This document shows positions 17,723-26,320 of a DNA stretch of 64,000 bases, in pieces. Location of the stretch: contig OMVY01000004.1 of NCBI GenBank assembly GCA_900314635.1, forward strand, positions 128,878 through 192,877, in the 5' to 3' direction. Within the stretch, counting starts at the first letter, position 1. The number at the start of each line of letters is the position of its first letter. This DNA comes from an uncultured Methanobrevibacter sp. (GTDB taxonomy: Archaea > Methanobacteriota > Methanobacteria > Methanobacteriales > Methanobacteriaceae). Position numbers and translations under genes: made by a program. Below the pieces are notes generated by a model that worked only from the letters and a program-made list of their open reading frames with translations, ran no database searches and was not told where the DNA came from.

Positions 17723-18175
17723 ATGATTAGAATCAGCATGTCATTACCAAATAAATTACTTGCCGATTTCGACGAGGTTTTAAAGGACAGGGGCTATCAA
17801 TCACGTTCAAAAGGTATACGTGATGCTTTACAGGACTATATTTTAAGGTATCAATGGATGAATGAGATGGAAGGTCAGAGAGTAGGTGTCGTCACTGTTA
17901 TATACGACCATCATTTCTCAGGAGTTATGGAGAAACTGGCTGACATCCAGCACGATTACAGGCAGGAAATCAGTGCAAGCATGCACATCCACATGACCAG
18001 GAAGTACTGCATGGAGGTCATCATTGTCAATGGTGAAGTCACCCACATCAGAGACCTCACAGAAAGAATGATGAGACTCAAAGGCGTTGAGCATGTAAAA
18101 TTAACAAGTACCGCAAACGGGGAGAAGCTCGACCCTACCGATACTTTAGAGCACGACCATGACCACAGTCATTAA
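17723..18175 (+). CDS. nikR: Nickel-responsive regulator NikR
   Basis: 150 residues. The ribbon-helix-helix DNA-binding domain is residues 1-45 (MIRISMSLPNKLLADFDEV...YQSRSKGIRDALQDYI); the rest is an ACT-like Ni-sensing domain. The four Ni ligands of the family are present: His in DIQHDYRQ, His-x-His in MHIHM and Cys in RKYCMEV. A His/Asp-rich tail (EHDHDHSH) may bind extra metal. It represses nickel uptake or related genes when Ni is plentiful. SD AAGGTG precedes ATG 17723. HycI two genes downstream suits a Ni/hydrogenase neighbourhood. Confidence 0.95.
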   Translation: MIRISMSLPNKLLADFDEVLKDRGYQSRSKGIRDALQDYILRYQWMNEMEGQRVGVVTVIYDHHFSGVMEKLADIQHDYRQEISASMHIHMTRKYCMEVIIVNGEVTHIRDLTERMMRLKGVEHVKLTSTANGEKLDPTDTLEHDHDHSH

Positions 18176-18198
18176 TGGTTTTCTTTTTTTATTTTTTT

Positions 18199-18226
18199 AA
18201 ATAGCTTTTTGCTATTTCTTTTTTTA
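18199..18226 (+). terminator. nikR terminator
   Basis: AAATAGC / GCTATTT stem (7 bp, five-T loop, 18199-18217) followed by C and eight T. It lies between nikR and the next gene, so some uncoupling is expected. Confidence 0.7.
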
Positions 18227-18242
18227 TTTTTTTGGTGTTTTT

Positions 18243-19100
18243 GTGAAATTCAAGGTAAATTCCTATCATTACAATCTTTTAAAGGATCATGAAAGACTTT
18301 CCGCATTCAAGGAAGCCATTTTCGATTTTATGGAAAATCATGAAGGAGACAGTCTGGATAAGACTGCTTTTGATTTAGGATGTGGAAGCGGTGTGATGAG
18401 CTATTTTGCCTCCAGCTATTTTGATAAGGTCATATCCATTGAAAAAGAATCCAGAATTGCTCATTTTGCAATGGAGAATCTAAAAGATTTTCAAAACATT
18501 GAAGTCTTCAATGAGGATGCTCTGGATTTTGATTTTGAATCAAAGGCAGACCTCATAATCTGTGAAATGCTTGATACCGCTTTGATTGATGAGGAGGAAG
18601 TTCCCGTACTGAACCGTGTAAGAAGCTTTTTGAAAGAAGACGGAAAGATTATCCCGCAGTCCATCATAAATGTGGCAGAGCCTGTTTTCATGAAAAACCA
18701 CTATATCCAGTATGAAGACCTGGACTCCCATCCTAAATATGAGGTTTTAGGAAAATTTGTTGTCTACAGCGATATTGATTTTCTAGAGAAAATCGATGAG
18801 AGCTTCCAGAAAGATATAAATCTATCCTTATTTGATGGTGAGTTTTTCAATTCAGAGGAATATGAGGCTAAAGATTTAATCGATGAAGATAAATATATTA
18901 AAGTAAATGGTATTAAAATCACCAGTTTCACAAGGCTTGGTGAAAATATTATCTGCGGTCCGACTCCAATGTTAAATCCTTCTCTTCTGGTTCCAATTGA
19001 AGAAATCAAGTTAAAAGCAGGTGAGAGCTTTGAAATATCTCTGAGCTATGTTATGGGCGGAGGAATAGAAACAATTGAAACAGACGTTATAAGCAGATAG
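18243..19100 (+). CDS. SAM-dependent methyltransferase, PRMT-like core
   Basis: 285 residues starting at GTG 18243 with GGTG seven bases upstream. The Rossmann core is at residues 40-115: TAFDLGCGSGVMSYFAS (motif I), KVISIEKESRIAHFA (acidic strand end), NIEVFNEDALDF and DLIICEMLDTALIDEE, which resembles the double-E loop of protein arginine methyltransferases. Residues 120-285 form a beta-rich C-terminal part with SLSYVMGGGIETI. Substrate is unknown; protein methylation is possible. It is followed by hycI 83 bp later and preceded by the nikR terminator. Confidence 0.75.
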   Translation: MKFKVNSYHYNLLKDHERLSAFKEAIFDFMENHEGDSLDKTAFDLGCGSGVMSYFASSYFDKVISIEKESRIAHFAMENLKDFQNIEVFNEDALDFDFESKADLIICEMLDTALIDEEEVPVLNRVRSFLKEDGKIIPQSIINVAEPVFMKNHYIQYEDLDSHPKYEVLGKFVVYSDIDFLEKIDESFQKDINLSLFDGEFFNSEEYEAKDLIDEDKYIKVNGIKITSFTRLGENIICGPTPMLNPSLLVPIEEIKLKAGESFEISLSYVMGGGIETIETDVISR

Positions 19101-19182
19101 CTATTGAAACCATTGTCGTGATTTTTTAAAAAACGAGTGCTATGTGCATGATGATTTGAATATTTTTTGAATAGGTGCTAAT

Positions 19183-19722
19183 ATGGATGATGATTTGGAA
19201 AACATTAAAATTCAATTGAAGGATTTCTTAAAAGGAGCTTCTTCTTTAGTTATTTTGGGAATAGGCAATGATATCCGTGGAGACGACGGCCTTGGCCCTT
19301 ATATCATTGAGGAATTATCCAATAAAAAGGAAGCGTTGGAAGATAATTCTGATATTGACTCAATTTTTGATTTGAAAGACTTGTTTTTAATCAATGGAGG
19401 TTCTGTCCCTGAGAACTTCACATCAAAAATCAAATCATATGACCCTTCCCATATCATTCTCATTGACGCTTCACTGATGAACAAGGAGCCTGGAGATATT
19501 GAAATTGTTAATAAGGAAAATATATCCAATGTAAGCATTTCAACTCATTCCATGTCTCTTGCTTATTTAATCAAGTTTTTAGAGCTTGAAAAGCCATTTG
19601 AAATATTGTTTATTGGAATAGAGCCGGAGATAATGGATCTTTCCTTTGAATTGTCTGATAAGATACAAAAAGCCTCCGATGATTTAGTTGAAATACTGTT
19701 TTCAGTCATTTTGGATAAATAG
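19183..19722 (+). CDS. hycI: Hydrogenase maturation protease HycI
   Basis: 179 residues, usual for this family. These peptidases cut the C-terminal tail of the [NiFe]-hydrogenase large subunit once Ni is inserted. Ni-sensing acids are present: GIGNDIRGDDGLGPYI (Glu/Asp near residues 30-35), HIILIDASLMNKEPGDIEIV (second Asp) and the late His in ISTHSMSLAYLIKFLE. The IGIEPEIMDLSFELSD segment is also characteristic. The protein acts in the cytoplasm on hydrogenases that feed methanogenesis. SD AGGTGC sits ahead of ATG 19183. The link to NikR is by neighbourhood. Confidence 0.88.
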   Translation: MDDDLENIKIQLKDFLKGASSLVILGIGNDIRGDDGLGPYIIEELSNKKEALEDNSDIDSIFDLKDLFLINGGSVPENFTSKIKSYDPSHIILIDASLMNKEPGDIEIVNKENISNVSISTHSMSLAYLIKFLELEKPFEILFIGIEPEIMDLSFELSDKIQKASDDLVEILFSVILDK

Positions 19723-20075
19723 TATTTATCAGTATTTTAAGGGATATTTTCAGTATTAATGGATATTTTTATCAGTATTTTAGGGGATATTTTCAGTATT
19801 AATGGATATTTTTATCAGTATTTTAGGGGATATTTTCAGTTTATCAGTATTTTAGGGGTATGGTTTTTTATCACTTATTTTCCTTTTTAATGGGAGCAAT
19901 CATTTTTCCTAAAAAATTGAATTTTCATCTATTTTCTTAAATTCTATTTTTATTCTAATCTTTTTTTAAATAGTCCTTTTCTTATTTTAAGTAAATTTTA
20001 TTAAATATTATTCCAAATATATTATTAATCGATTGAAACATATTATTCAATCTTAAAAATTATTTTTGTGATTTT
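19723..20075. other. Intergenic region hycI to ATP-grasp gene
   Basis: 353 bp with no gene. After the 43-bp repeat, A/T-rich DNA leads to the downstream promoter area; GTGATT at 20067-20072 is the SD for the next gene. No RNA structure recognised. Confidence 0.4.
19728..19860. repeat. 43-bp tandem repeat after hycI
   Basis: ATCAGTATTTTA(A/G)GGGATATT begins at 19728, 19771 and 19814 (43-bp spacing), with a truncated copy at 19843. It starts six bases after the hycI stop codon. Confidence 0.85.
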
Positions 20076-21221
20076 ATGAAAGTATTGTTTATCGGATCTC
20101 GCTTGTATGATGATGTGGCATATCATGTAGATAAATTGGATATTGAATCCATAATTACAGAATCTAATGAGAACGCTCCTAACCTGGATTTGCCTGGAAA
20201 ATATTTTATCGTTCCTCGTGGAATGGATGAGCCTGCAAGAATTGCGGTTCAAGAGGAAGTCGACGGCATCGTTCCACTTCTGGGAATAGATCCTCCTTTA
20301 ATGAATGTTGCTGTCATGAAAGAGGAAATAGAGGCAAGCCATGGCATTCCGGTAATCTCATCAAATGTCAATGCAGTGGCAATAGCATCAGACAAGATCA
20401 AAACCAAGGAGTTCTTCAAGTCAATTGGCATCGATGTTCCTGAGGCCAAAGTAGTAAAAAAGGAAGACTTTTCAAATGAAGAGGAGTTCCTTGACATATT
20501 GGGATTCTCCTATCCGATTGTTTTAAAGCAGGGTGAAGGCCAGGGCGGAAAGGATATCTGCATAACAAGCGATTATGGCGATGTGGTAAGCTACTTCGAG
20601 AATTTCAACCAGTCTCTGGTTGAAAATTTCATAGAAGGCGCAGAGGTTTCTATTGAAGTTGTAGGATGGAATGGGGAATACCTGCCTCTAGTTCCGGTAT
20701 ACAAGGGAGATACAAGCCTTGAGGGAATTCATCCAATCAAAAGGCTCCGATACGGCCCATGTGATTTTGAAGGCATTTCCAATGAGCAGTTCCGCCAGCT
20801 TGCTAAGAAGATCGCCGTCAATTTGAAATCTGAAGGCACAATTGATATGGATTTGATTTATTCAAGAGAGGAAAACAAGGTTTATGCAATTGAGATAAAC
20901 ACACGTCCAAGCGGAACCAGATATCTTTCTTATGCCTGCAGTGATTTGAATCCATTAAATCTCCTGGTGGATATTGCAATAGGGGATTTTGATGTGGAAG
21001 CCCTTGAAGAGAAGATGAAACATTACTGCTGCCTGGAGATTCCTATAGGAAATTATGAGGGTCCTGCTCCACAAGAGCCTTTGAAGGAGTATGTAAACGG
21101 CAATTTCATTGTTCATGGTCCTGAAGGCTATCAAAGAATCACAATCCGAGGAAAAACCCGTGAGGAAACCTTAAAAATAGCCAAGGAATTAACTGGCAAT
21201 GATTATAGTATTGGTGAATAG
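20076..21221 (+). CDS. ATP-grasp (CarB-like) ligase of the pseudomurein cluster
   Basis: 381 residues. The ATP-grasp fold is shown by the N-terminal nucleotide-sensing part (VLFIGSRLYDD), DKIKTKEFFKSIGIDVPEA, YPIVLKQGEGQGGKDI (ATP lysine/Gly-loop), VENFIEGAEVSIEVV and GTIDMDLIYSREENKVYAIEINTRPSGTRYLSY with the metal-binding E-x-N. The nearest known class is carbamoyl-phosphate-synthase-large-subunit-like proteins. Such genes lie with the MraY-like and Mur ligase genes in Methanobacteriales pseudomurein clusters; the reaction there is not clear to me, probably ligation of an amino acid or activation of a peptide. SD GTGATT, ATG 20076. Confidence 0.75.
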   Translation: MKVLFIGSRLYDDVAYHVDKLDIESIITESNENAPNLDLPGKYFIVPRGMDEPARIAVQEEVDGIVPLLGIDPPLMNVAVMKEEIEASHGIPVISSNVNAVAIASDKIKTKEFFKSIGIDVPEAKVVKKEDFSNEEEFLDILGFSYPIVLKQGEGQGGKDICITSDYGDVVSYFENFNQSLVENFIEGAEVSIEVVGWNGEYLPLVPVYKGDTSLEGIHPIKRLRYGPCDFEGISNEQFRQLAKKIAVNLKSEGTIDMDLIYSREENKVYAIEINTRPSGTRYLSYACSDLNPLNLLVDIAIGDFDVEALEEKMKHYCCLEIPIGNYEGPAPQEPLKEYVNGNFIVHGPEGYQRITIRGKTREETLKIAKELTGNDYSIGE

Positions 21222-21724
21222 CGGATTCCAAGATTTAAAATCTTTTTTTTAATATTAAATCTTGATTATTTCTTATTTTTTTAATTTTTCAACTTTTATT
21301 CTTTTTAAATCTTCATGCTTATTTCTTATTTTTTTTTCAATTTGTTAACTTATTTATTTTTCTTTAAATCTTCAAAATTTTAGTTTTAAATAACTTAAAA
21401 TTTTTCTTTTAAAATTTCGAATTTTTTTAATTTTTCCAATTTTTAATAAAAATATTAAAACTTGATTTTTTTTCTTCTTTAATTTTAATTTAATCTAATA
21501 AAACTAATTATTTTTATAAATATTTGATTTTAAATAAGTTTAATATTTTTTTACACTCAAATAATTTTTTAATTTGATTTTTAAGCATTTTAATAAATCT
21601 AATTTTTAAATGATAATATCATTGTAATATCATTTTATTTTAGAATTTAATTAATAAAACAAACTTTAAATAATATTAAAATCAAAGATTTAATAGATTA
21701 AAATTTAATTTGTATGTGATTAAG
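21222..21724. promoter_or_regulatory. Long A/T-rich gap in front of the MraY-like gene
   Basis: About 500 bp without a convincing ORF, made of T- and A-rich tracts with weak repeats of TCTTTTTTTAAT and TAAATCTT. No hairpin stands out. A likely TATA lies in 21600-21690 but cannot be pinned down. SD GTGATT is at 21716-21721. Confidence 0.4.
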
Positions 21725-22798
21725 ATGAACATGATTGAAATGGTAATATTATTTTTCCTAACCTTTTTTGCCACAGTCCTATTTACATATTTTGTTAGGA
21801 TGACATTAAGGGATGCGGATATTTCTGATAGTCCTATTGTTAGCGAACACAGACATAAAGCAGGCACACCTACCATGGGTGGAATCGCTTTTCTTTTTGC
21901 TGTATTATTTGTGGTCTGCTTATATTACCGAAACACACATGTTCTTGTCTTGTCATTAATTATGATTACAGGCGGAGTAATGGGAATGCTTGATGATCTC
22001 CTTGGCCTTAGGGTAAAAGAGTATCAAAAAGTAGTTAAAAACATTACAGATGACATCGTGCCTATCGGCCTGCTTGACCTCGGCCCAAATGAAGAGGCAA
22101 GAATTACTACAGACAAGGCTAAACAGCAAGTCACAGGTCTAATTGAAGAGAAAAAGCTCGAGCTTGTAGCTGAAATTCCAATCAAGTACGAACCTGGAGA
22201 GAAGGTGAAGATTCTAGTTCAATTGCTTCCTGGTTTATTCCTAGGTCTGACTGGAGTCGTCACTGTCTGCGGAGGATTCACTCTGGGCATTCTGGCGATA
22301 CCATTCTGCATAATTGCTGTTTTAGGGGCTATAAATGCAGTCAACCTCATTGATGGAATGGATGGTCTTGCTGCAGGAATCATAGCTATTGCTTCATTTG
22401 CATGCTGCATTTACGGATATCTCTTTGGAAGACCGGACATTATTCCAATGTTTGCCATTTTAACAGCAATCTGTCTCGGTTTCTTGGTATTCAATCGTTA
22501 TCCTGCTTCAATCTTCATGGGAGACACTGGATCATTCATCCTGGGTACAGGATATGCGGCAGCTGTCATTTTAGGTGATGTGCCATACTTTGGAGTGCTG
22601 GCTCTTGCTGTTCCAATAGTATCCGTTATCATAAGCTTATTATACAGGGCAGGTATTGTCCATCTGGCTGTTGAACCGCTGCACCACGATTTGAACTACA
22701 GGGGAATCTCTGAAGTGAAAATCGTTTTAAGCTACTGGCTGCTTACAGCAGTTGTCTGCATAATTGGAATACTGGCTAAAATGTATTTATTCAGCTAA
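21725..22798 (+). CDS. MraY-like phospho-sugar-peptide lipid transferase (pseudomurein)
   Basis: 357 residues from ATG 21725; TTG 21710 and GTG 21716 would precede or overlap the GTGATT SD. It is a polytopic membrane protein of the UDP-N-acetylmuramoyl-peptide transferase superfamily. Landmarks: GTPTMGGIAF, MGMLDDLLG (first Asp pair), NLIDGMDGLAAG (catalytic Asp), FMGDTGSFILG and HHDLNYRG near the end. A long insert (about residues 100-165, with DDIVPIGLLDLGPNEEA) parts two TM helices, a feature of the archaeal version. It should move the UDP-linked pseudomurein precursor to undecaprenyl phosphate on the inner membrane face. Neighbours are the ATP-grasp and Mur ligase genes. Confidence 0.85.
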   Translation: MNMIEMVILFFLTFFATVLFTYFVRMTLRDADISDSPIVSEHRHKAGTPTMGGIAFLFAVLFVVCLYYRNTHVLVLSLIMITGGVMGMLDDLLGLRVKEYQKVVKNITDDIVPIGLLDLGPNEEARITTDKAKQQVTGLIEEKKLELVAEIPIKYEPGEKVKILVQLLPGLFLGLTGVVTVCGGFTLGILAIPFCIIAVLGAINAVNLIDGMDGLAAGIIAIASFACCIYGYLFGRPDIIPMFAILTAICLGFLVFNRYPASIFMGDTGSFILGTGYAAAVILGDVPYFGVLALAVPIVSVIISLLYRAGIVHLAVEPLHHDLNYRGISEVKIVLSYWLLTAVVCIIGILAKMYLFS

Positions 22799-22851
22799 AA
22801 ACATTTATTTTTATTTTTTTCTTTTTATTATCAAACTATCAGGGGATTATC

Positions 22852-24468
22852 ATGACCACTACTTATTTTTTAAATGAATTTGCAGATTCCATCAGTTCAA
22901 ACAAGACTTTCACAATAGAGGAGCTTGCTCAAGCCATTGGAGGTGAAATCCACGGCTCTTGCGAATATAAGTCTCCTAAAGGATTCACAGGGATTTTTGA
23001 AACATTGAACGAGGCTGTAGAAGGGGATATAGTTATAAGGCACTGGATCAATGGAAAAGGTGTTGAAATAGCAAACGACAAGAATGTTGCATGCTTGATA
23101 ACACTCACACCAAAGGAAGACGCTTTGGAAGTGGCTAATAATCTTAAATTTCCTGTAATAGTGGTAGACAGGATTGAATTTGCAAATGCCTTCGCCCTTA
23201 AATGGGTGATAAGCAATCTCCTTCCAAATTCTAAAAGGGTGGTTATCAGCGGAACCAACGGAAAATCAACTAGTTCCCATTTGATTTATCACATATTATC
23301 CCATGCAGGATACAAGGTATTCACAAATACTGATGCTAAATCCGAATTCAATACTTTAATCGACCCTATGGTTGCCAAATTAATCAGCGAACATGCAATA
23401 GCCTGCCAGCCTGTTGATGCGCGAAGCCTTGACTGCATTGCAGACATTCCAGACAAGGAGTTCTTTGACTATCTTGTCATTGAGGTATCAGAAGTCCAGG
23501 GCTGGGGCGAGGACTTGATGGTGGACCATGCATTCATCATGTCTAGTGCTATCGAGCCTGACGTGGCTGTTGCAACAAATGTGGCAATGGATCATATAGG
23601 GCTTGTGAATTCAATCGAGGAAGTATTCCGTGAGACATCTGGAATTGTAAGGGCAACTGAAAAAGGAGGCGTCGTGCTGAATCTTGATGATGAGAATGTC
23701 CTGAAAATGGGAGATATGGTGAATCCTGGGGTTCAGACCTATTACACTTCAATGGACAAGGATTCTATCGAAAGCTACGATGCCGATGAAAAGTCAAAGG
23801 TATACTTTGATGATGACAGGAAAGCAATAATATATGATGGTGAGGCTATTCTCAAATACGAAGAGCTGCCTTTTACCAGCACCCACTTCATACGAAACAT
23901 ACTCTCTGCAATATCAGCATGCATATCCCTCGCCGTGCCGATTGAAGATATAGCAAGTGGAGTCAAGACATATAAGCCTCTTAGCCGCAGATTCACAAGA
24001 CTGCAGGATGACCCTATAATCATAGATGATTTCGCACATAATCCTGACGGCATCAAGAACACTGTAAGAGCAGCATCAGCATTGGTGGACGAGCAGGATA
24101 AGGATAATCTGCATGTGGTATGTGCAATCAGAGGCTCCAGAGGCAAGACTTTGAATGGATTGAATGCTAAGGCTCTAACTGAGGTCATCCATGATTTGAA
24201 ACATGAAACTGGCCGCAAGCTCAACTTGATTCTATCATCTTCTGCAGATGTTGTGGACCATTTGAATTTTGTCAATGAATGCGAGCGAAAGGTCTTCATG
24301 CATCATCTTGATGAGGGAAGGATAAAATACACACACTATGAGTATTTGTTCGATGCTTTAAGCGCTGTTCTGGAATCAGCTTGCGAAAATGATGTCATAT
24401 TGCTTATCGGAGCTCAGGGAATGGATCCTGCTGAAGAAGTTCTAAATGACATTCGCGGTTCAAATTAA
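22852..24468 (+). CDS. Pseudomurein peptide ligase (Mur ligase family)
   Basis: 538 residues. Mur-ligase three-domain layout: N-terminal part to about 120 (substrate binding), central ATPase with P-loop RVVISGTNGKSTSSHL (Gly at about 134), NTDAKSEFNTL, EVSEVQGWGEDLMVDHAF and a Mg-binding TNVAMDHIGLV, then the C-terminal domain with RRFTRLQDDPIIIDDFAHNPDGIKNTV. In Methanobacteriales, homologues of bacterial MurE/MurF build the pseudomurein peptide. The added amino acid (Glu, Ala, Lys) is not visible in the sequence. It lies 53 bp after the MraY-like gene, so likely one operon; SD GGGGATTA precedes ATG 22852. Good reference for a wall-synthesis locus. Confidence 0.88.
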   Translation: MTTTYFLNEFADSISSNKTFTIEELAQAIGGEIHGSCEYKSPKGFTGIFETLNEAVEGDIVIRHWINGKGVEIANDKNVACLITLTPKEDALEVANNLKFPVIVVDRIEFANAFALKWVISNLLPNSKRVVISGTNGKSTSSHLIYHILSHAGYKVFTNTDAKSEFNTLIDPMVAKLISEHAIACQPVDARSLDCIADIPDKEFFDYLVIEVSEVQGWGEDLMVDHAFIMSSAIEPDVAVATNVAMDHIGLVNSIEEVFRETSGIVRATEKGGVVLNLDDENVLKMGDMVNPGVQTYYTSMDKDSIESYDADEKSKVYFDDDRKAIIYDGEAILKYEELPFTSTHFIRNILSAISACISLAVPIEDIASGVKTYKPLSRRFTRLQDDPIIIDDFAHNPDGIKNTVRAASALVDEQDKDNLHVVCAIRGSRGKTLNGLNAKALTEVIHDLKHETGRKLNLILSSSADVVDHLNFVNECERKVFMHHLDEGRIKYTHYEYLFDALSAVLESACENDVILLIGAQGMDPAEEVLNDIRGSN

Positions 24469-24529
24469 GTTTTTTTTAAGTTTTTTTTTTAAAAACCCAT
24501 TATTTTTATTTTTTAATTTCGGTGTTAGA

Positions 24530-26308
24530 ATGAGTGATTTTTGTTTTAGTTTTTTAGAGATGCAGTACAGGGATATCTACCTCGACTGCGCCAGGATGGA
24601 TAAGAACCTTATCGAAGGTGACGGCGTGGAGTCAATTCTCATTGCAGGTAGAATCGCCGAGAAGGTCACCAAGGCTATTTTTGAATATGAGGGCTTCAAG
24701 GAATCCAATGAAAGCCAGTACAAGCGTCTTGAAAAATTGAAAAATGTTAACATACTGCCAAAAAATATCTACAATGACTTTCGAGAGCTTAGAAGACTTA
24801 GAAATGATGTCTATCACAATACCTTGACAAGCAGGACTCTTGGATTGAACAGCAATCATGACAAAGGATACAATAAATATTCTAAGATCACTCATCAGGG
24901 CTCTTCAAGCGGATTGAAAGATTATAAATCCTCCTCAGGAGGCTTGAGGGACTATAAGACAGGATTCAGTGTGGAAAAGAAGGAAAAAATCAACAGGTCA
25001 TCCAGAACTAAGACTCCGAATCATATCAAGTTTCAAAAATCCAGGCCTAATTCAAAGTATGACCACTCTTCAAAATCTGATTCTCAGGATGGAAGCTCCT
25101 CCAAAACCAATTCAGATATTGAAAAGTCTTTTGAATATGATGGAAATTCAAACAGTCAATATTCCACTTCTTCAAGCTCTGCTTCAATGGATTTCAGTGC
25201 TGAAATGGTGGCTGCCCGTGAGGCACACAAGCTCACATTCAATATATGTGTCTGGTTTTATGTAAATTATTCCGGAGACAAGGATTTCATTCGCCCTCAA
25301 TACAAGCTCAATAAGAGAACACAGGACAGTGATTTTCTCATAAGGCTCAAATCAGCAGTAAATGATGGTGATGCATTCATCAAGCTTGCAAAGTCCAATC
25401 CGAATAATGAAATAATAAGCATACTTAGAGAGCTTCATGTTCCAAATGAAGAGGATGAAAAGGATGATGACCTTGTTTACGGACTGGATTCAAGCTTTAA
25501 GATAAGACAGCCCAACGGTCCTTATTCAAAGGAAGTGGGAATCCATTATGATGATAATGTCTTCATGTGGGAAGCCCGCCATGGCGGAAAGAGTCTGGGA
25601 TATTTCCAGTCATCCAAAGAAGCCTTTGAAGCAAGGGAAGTCTATATTCATTCACTGCCAATTCCTCCAAAGGTGGATGGAGGATATTCCAAGGAGAATG
25701 GAATATCATTCAGCAGGATTCAGAAGCTTTGGACAGCAAGTGTGAAAGGCCGTTTGATTGCATATTATCCTAGTGAAAAGGCTGCTGTTAAGGGAAGGAA
25801 AAAATATCTGAAGGCCCATGACCTTGTAGATATTGAAGTTGAGAATGGATATCGAACTGTGAGCAAAAAAGAATATGAAAACCTCAAATCAAAATCTCTC
25901 TCAGATTCAAAATCTAAAAAAGAATCTCTTGAAAGTTCCAATTCAAGGAAAGCTTCATCTAAAAGTTCCAGTTATCAAGATGGTTTCAAATCAAAATCAA
26001 ATGAGAATTTGAAACAAAAATCCTCTAAAAACTCTAAAAAATCCAAAGTTAAGGTTGAAAAAGGTTCCAAGGTCTCAAAAAATACTTCTAAAAAAGTCAA
26101 GGTTTCAGGAGGACAAAGAGTATCCAAGAAGAAGAAATCAAAGTCAAAAACCATTTCCAAAAGGAAATCATCAAAATATGAGGGGGTTTATTATGAAGAG
26201 GGCCTCTTTATGTGGAGTGCCGAGGTTGACGGCAAGCATCTGGGATTGTTCTCATCCGAGAAGGAAGCTCATCAAAAAAGAGAGGAATACTTGAACAGCA
26301 GGTCTTAG
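24530..26308 (+). CDS. HEPN-domain protein with three AP2-like repeats
   Basis: 592 residues from ATG 24530 (after GGTGTTAGA), not from the upstream in-frame ATG at 24446, which overlaps the previous gene. Residues about 1-110 are an all-helical HEPN-like domain with the R-x4-H motif R91-N-D-V-Y-H96 and an earlier acidic helix (AGRIAEKVTKAIFEYE). Then a Ser/Lys/Asp-rich linker; a helix region about 225-320. AP2/ERF-like motifs occur at about 329-375 (YSKEVGIHYDDNVFMWEAR, LGYFQSSKEAFEAREVY), 384-432 (YSKENGISF, LWTASVKGRLIAYY) and 547-592 (SKYEGVYYEE, WSAEVDGKHLGLF). A Lys/Ser tract of over 100 residues parts the last two. HEPN domains are often RNases; AP2-like units bind DNA or RNA. Function unknown. 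Coupled to the next gene. Confidence 0.6.
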   Translation: MSDFCFSFLEMQYRDIYLDCARMDKNLIEGDGVESILIAGRIAEKVTKAIFEYEGFKESNESQYKRLEKLKNVNILPKNIYNDFRELRRLRNDVYHNTLTSRTLGLNSNHDKGYNKYSKITHQGSSSGLKDYKSSSGGLRDYKTGFSVEKKEKINRSSRTKTPNHIKFQKSRPNSKYDHSSKSDSQDGSSSKTNSDIEKSFEYDGNSNSQYSTSSSSASMDFSAEMVAAREAHKLTFNICVWFYVNYSGDKDFIRPQYKLNKRTQDSDFLIRLKSAVNDGDAFIKLAKSNPNNEIISILRELHVPNEEDEKDDDLVYGLDSSFKIRQPNGPYSKEVGIHYDDNVFMWEARHGGKSLGYFQSSKEAFEAREVYIHSLPIPPKVDGGYSKENGISFSRIQKLWTASVKGRLIAYYPSEKAAVKGRKKYLKAHDLVDIEVENGYRTVSKKEYENLKSKSLSDSKSKKESLESSNSRKASSKSSSYQDGFKSKSNENLKQKSSKNSKKSKVKVEKGSKVSKNTSKKVKVSGGQRVSKKKKSKSKTISKRKSSKYEGVYYEEGLFMWSAEVDGKHLGLFSSEKEAHQKREEYLNSRS

Positions 26309-26320
26309 GTGATTAATATG

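Noticed and set aside
24446-24529. Upstream in-frame start for the HEPN-AP2 protein (28 extra residues)
   Set aside because: It overlaps the Mur ligase end, encodes only a Phe-rich stretch from T-tracts, and the ATG at 24530 has a good GGTG SD.
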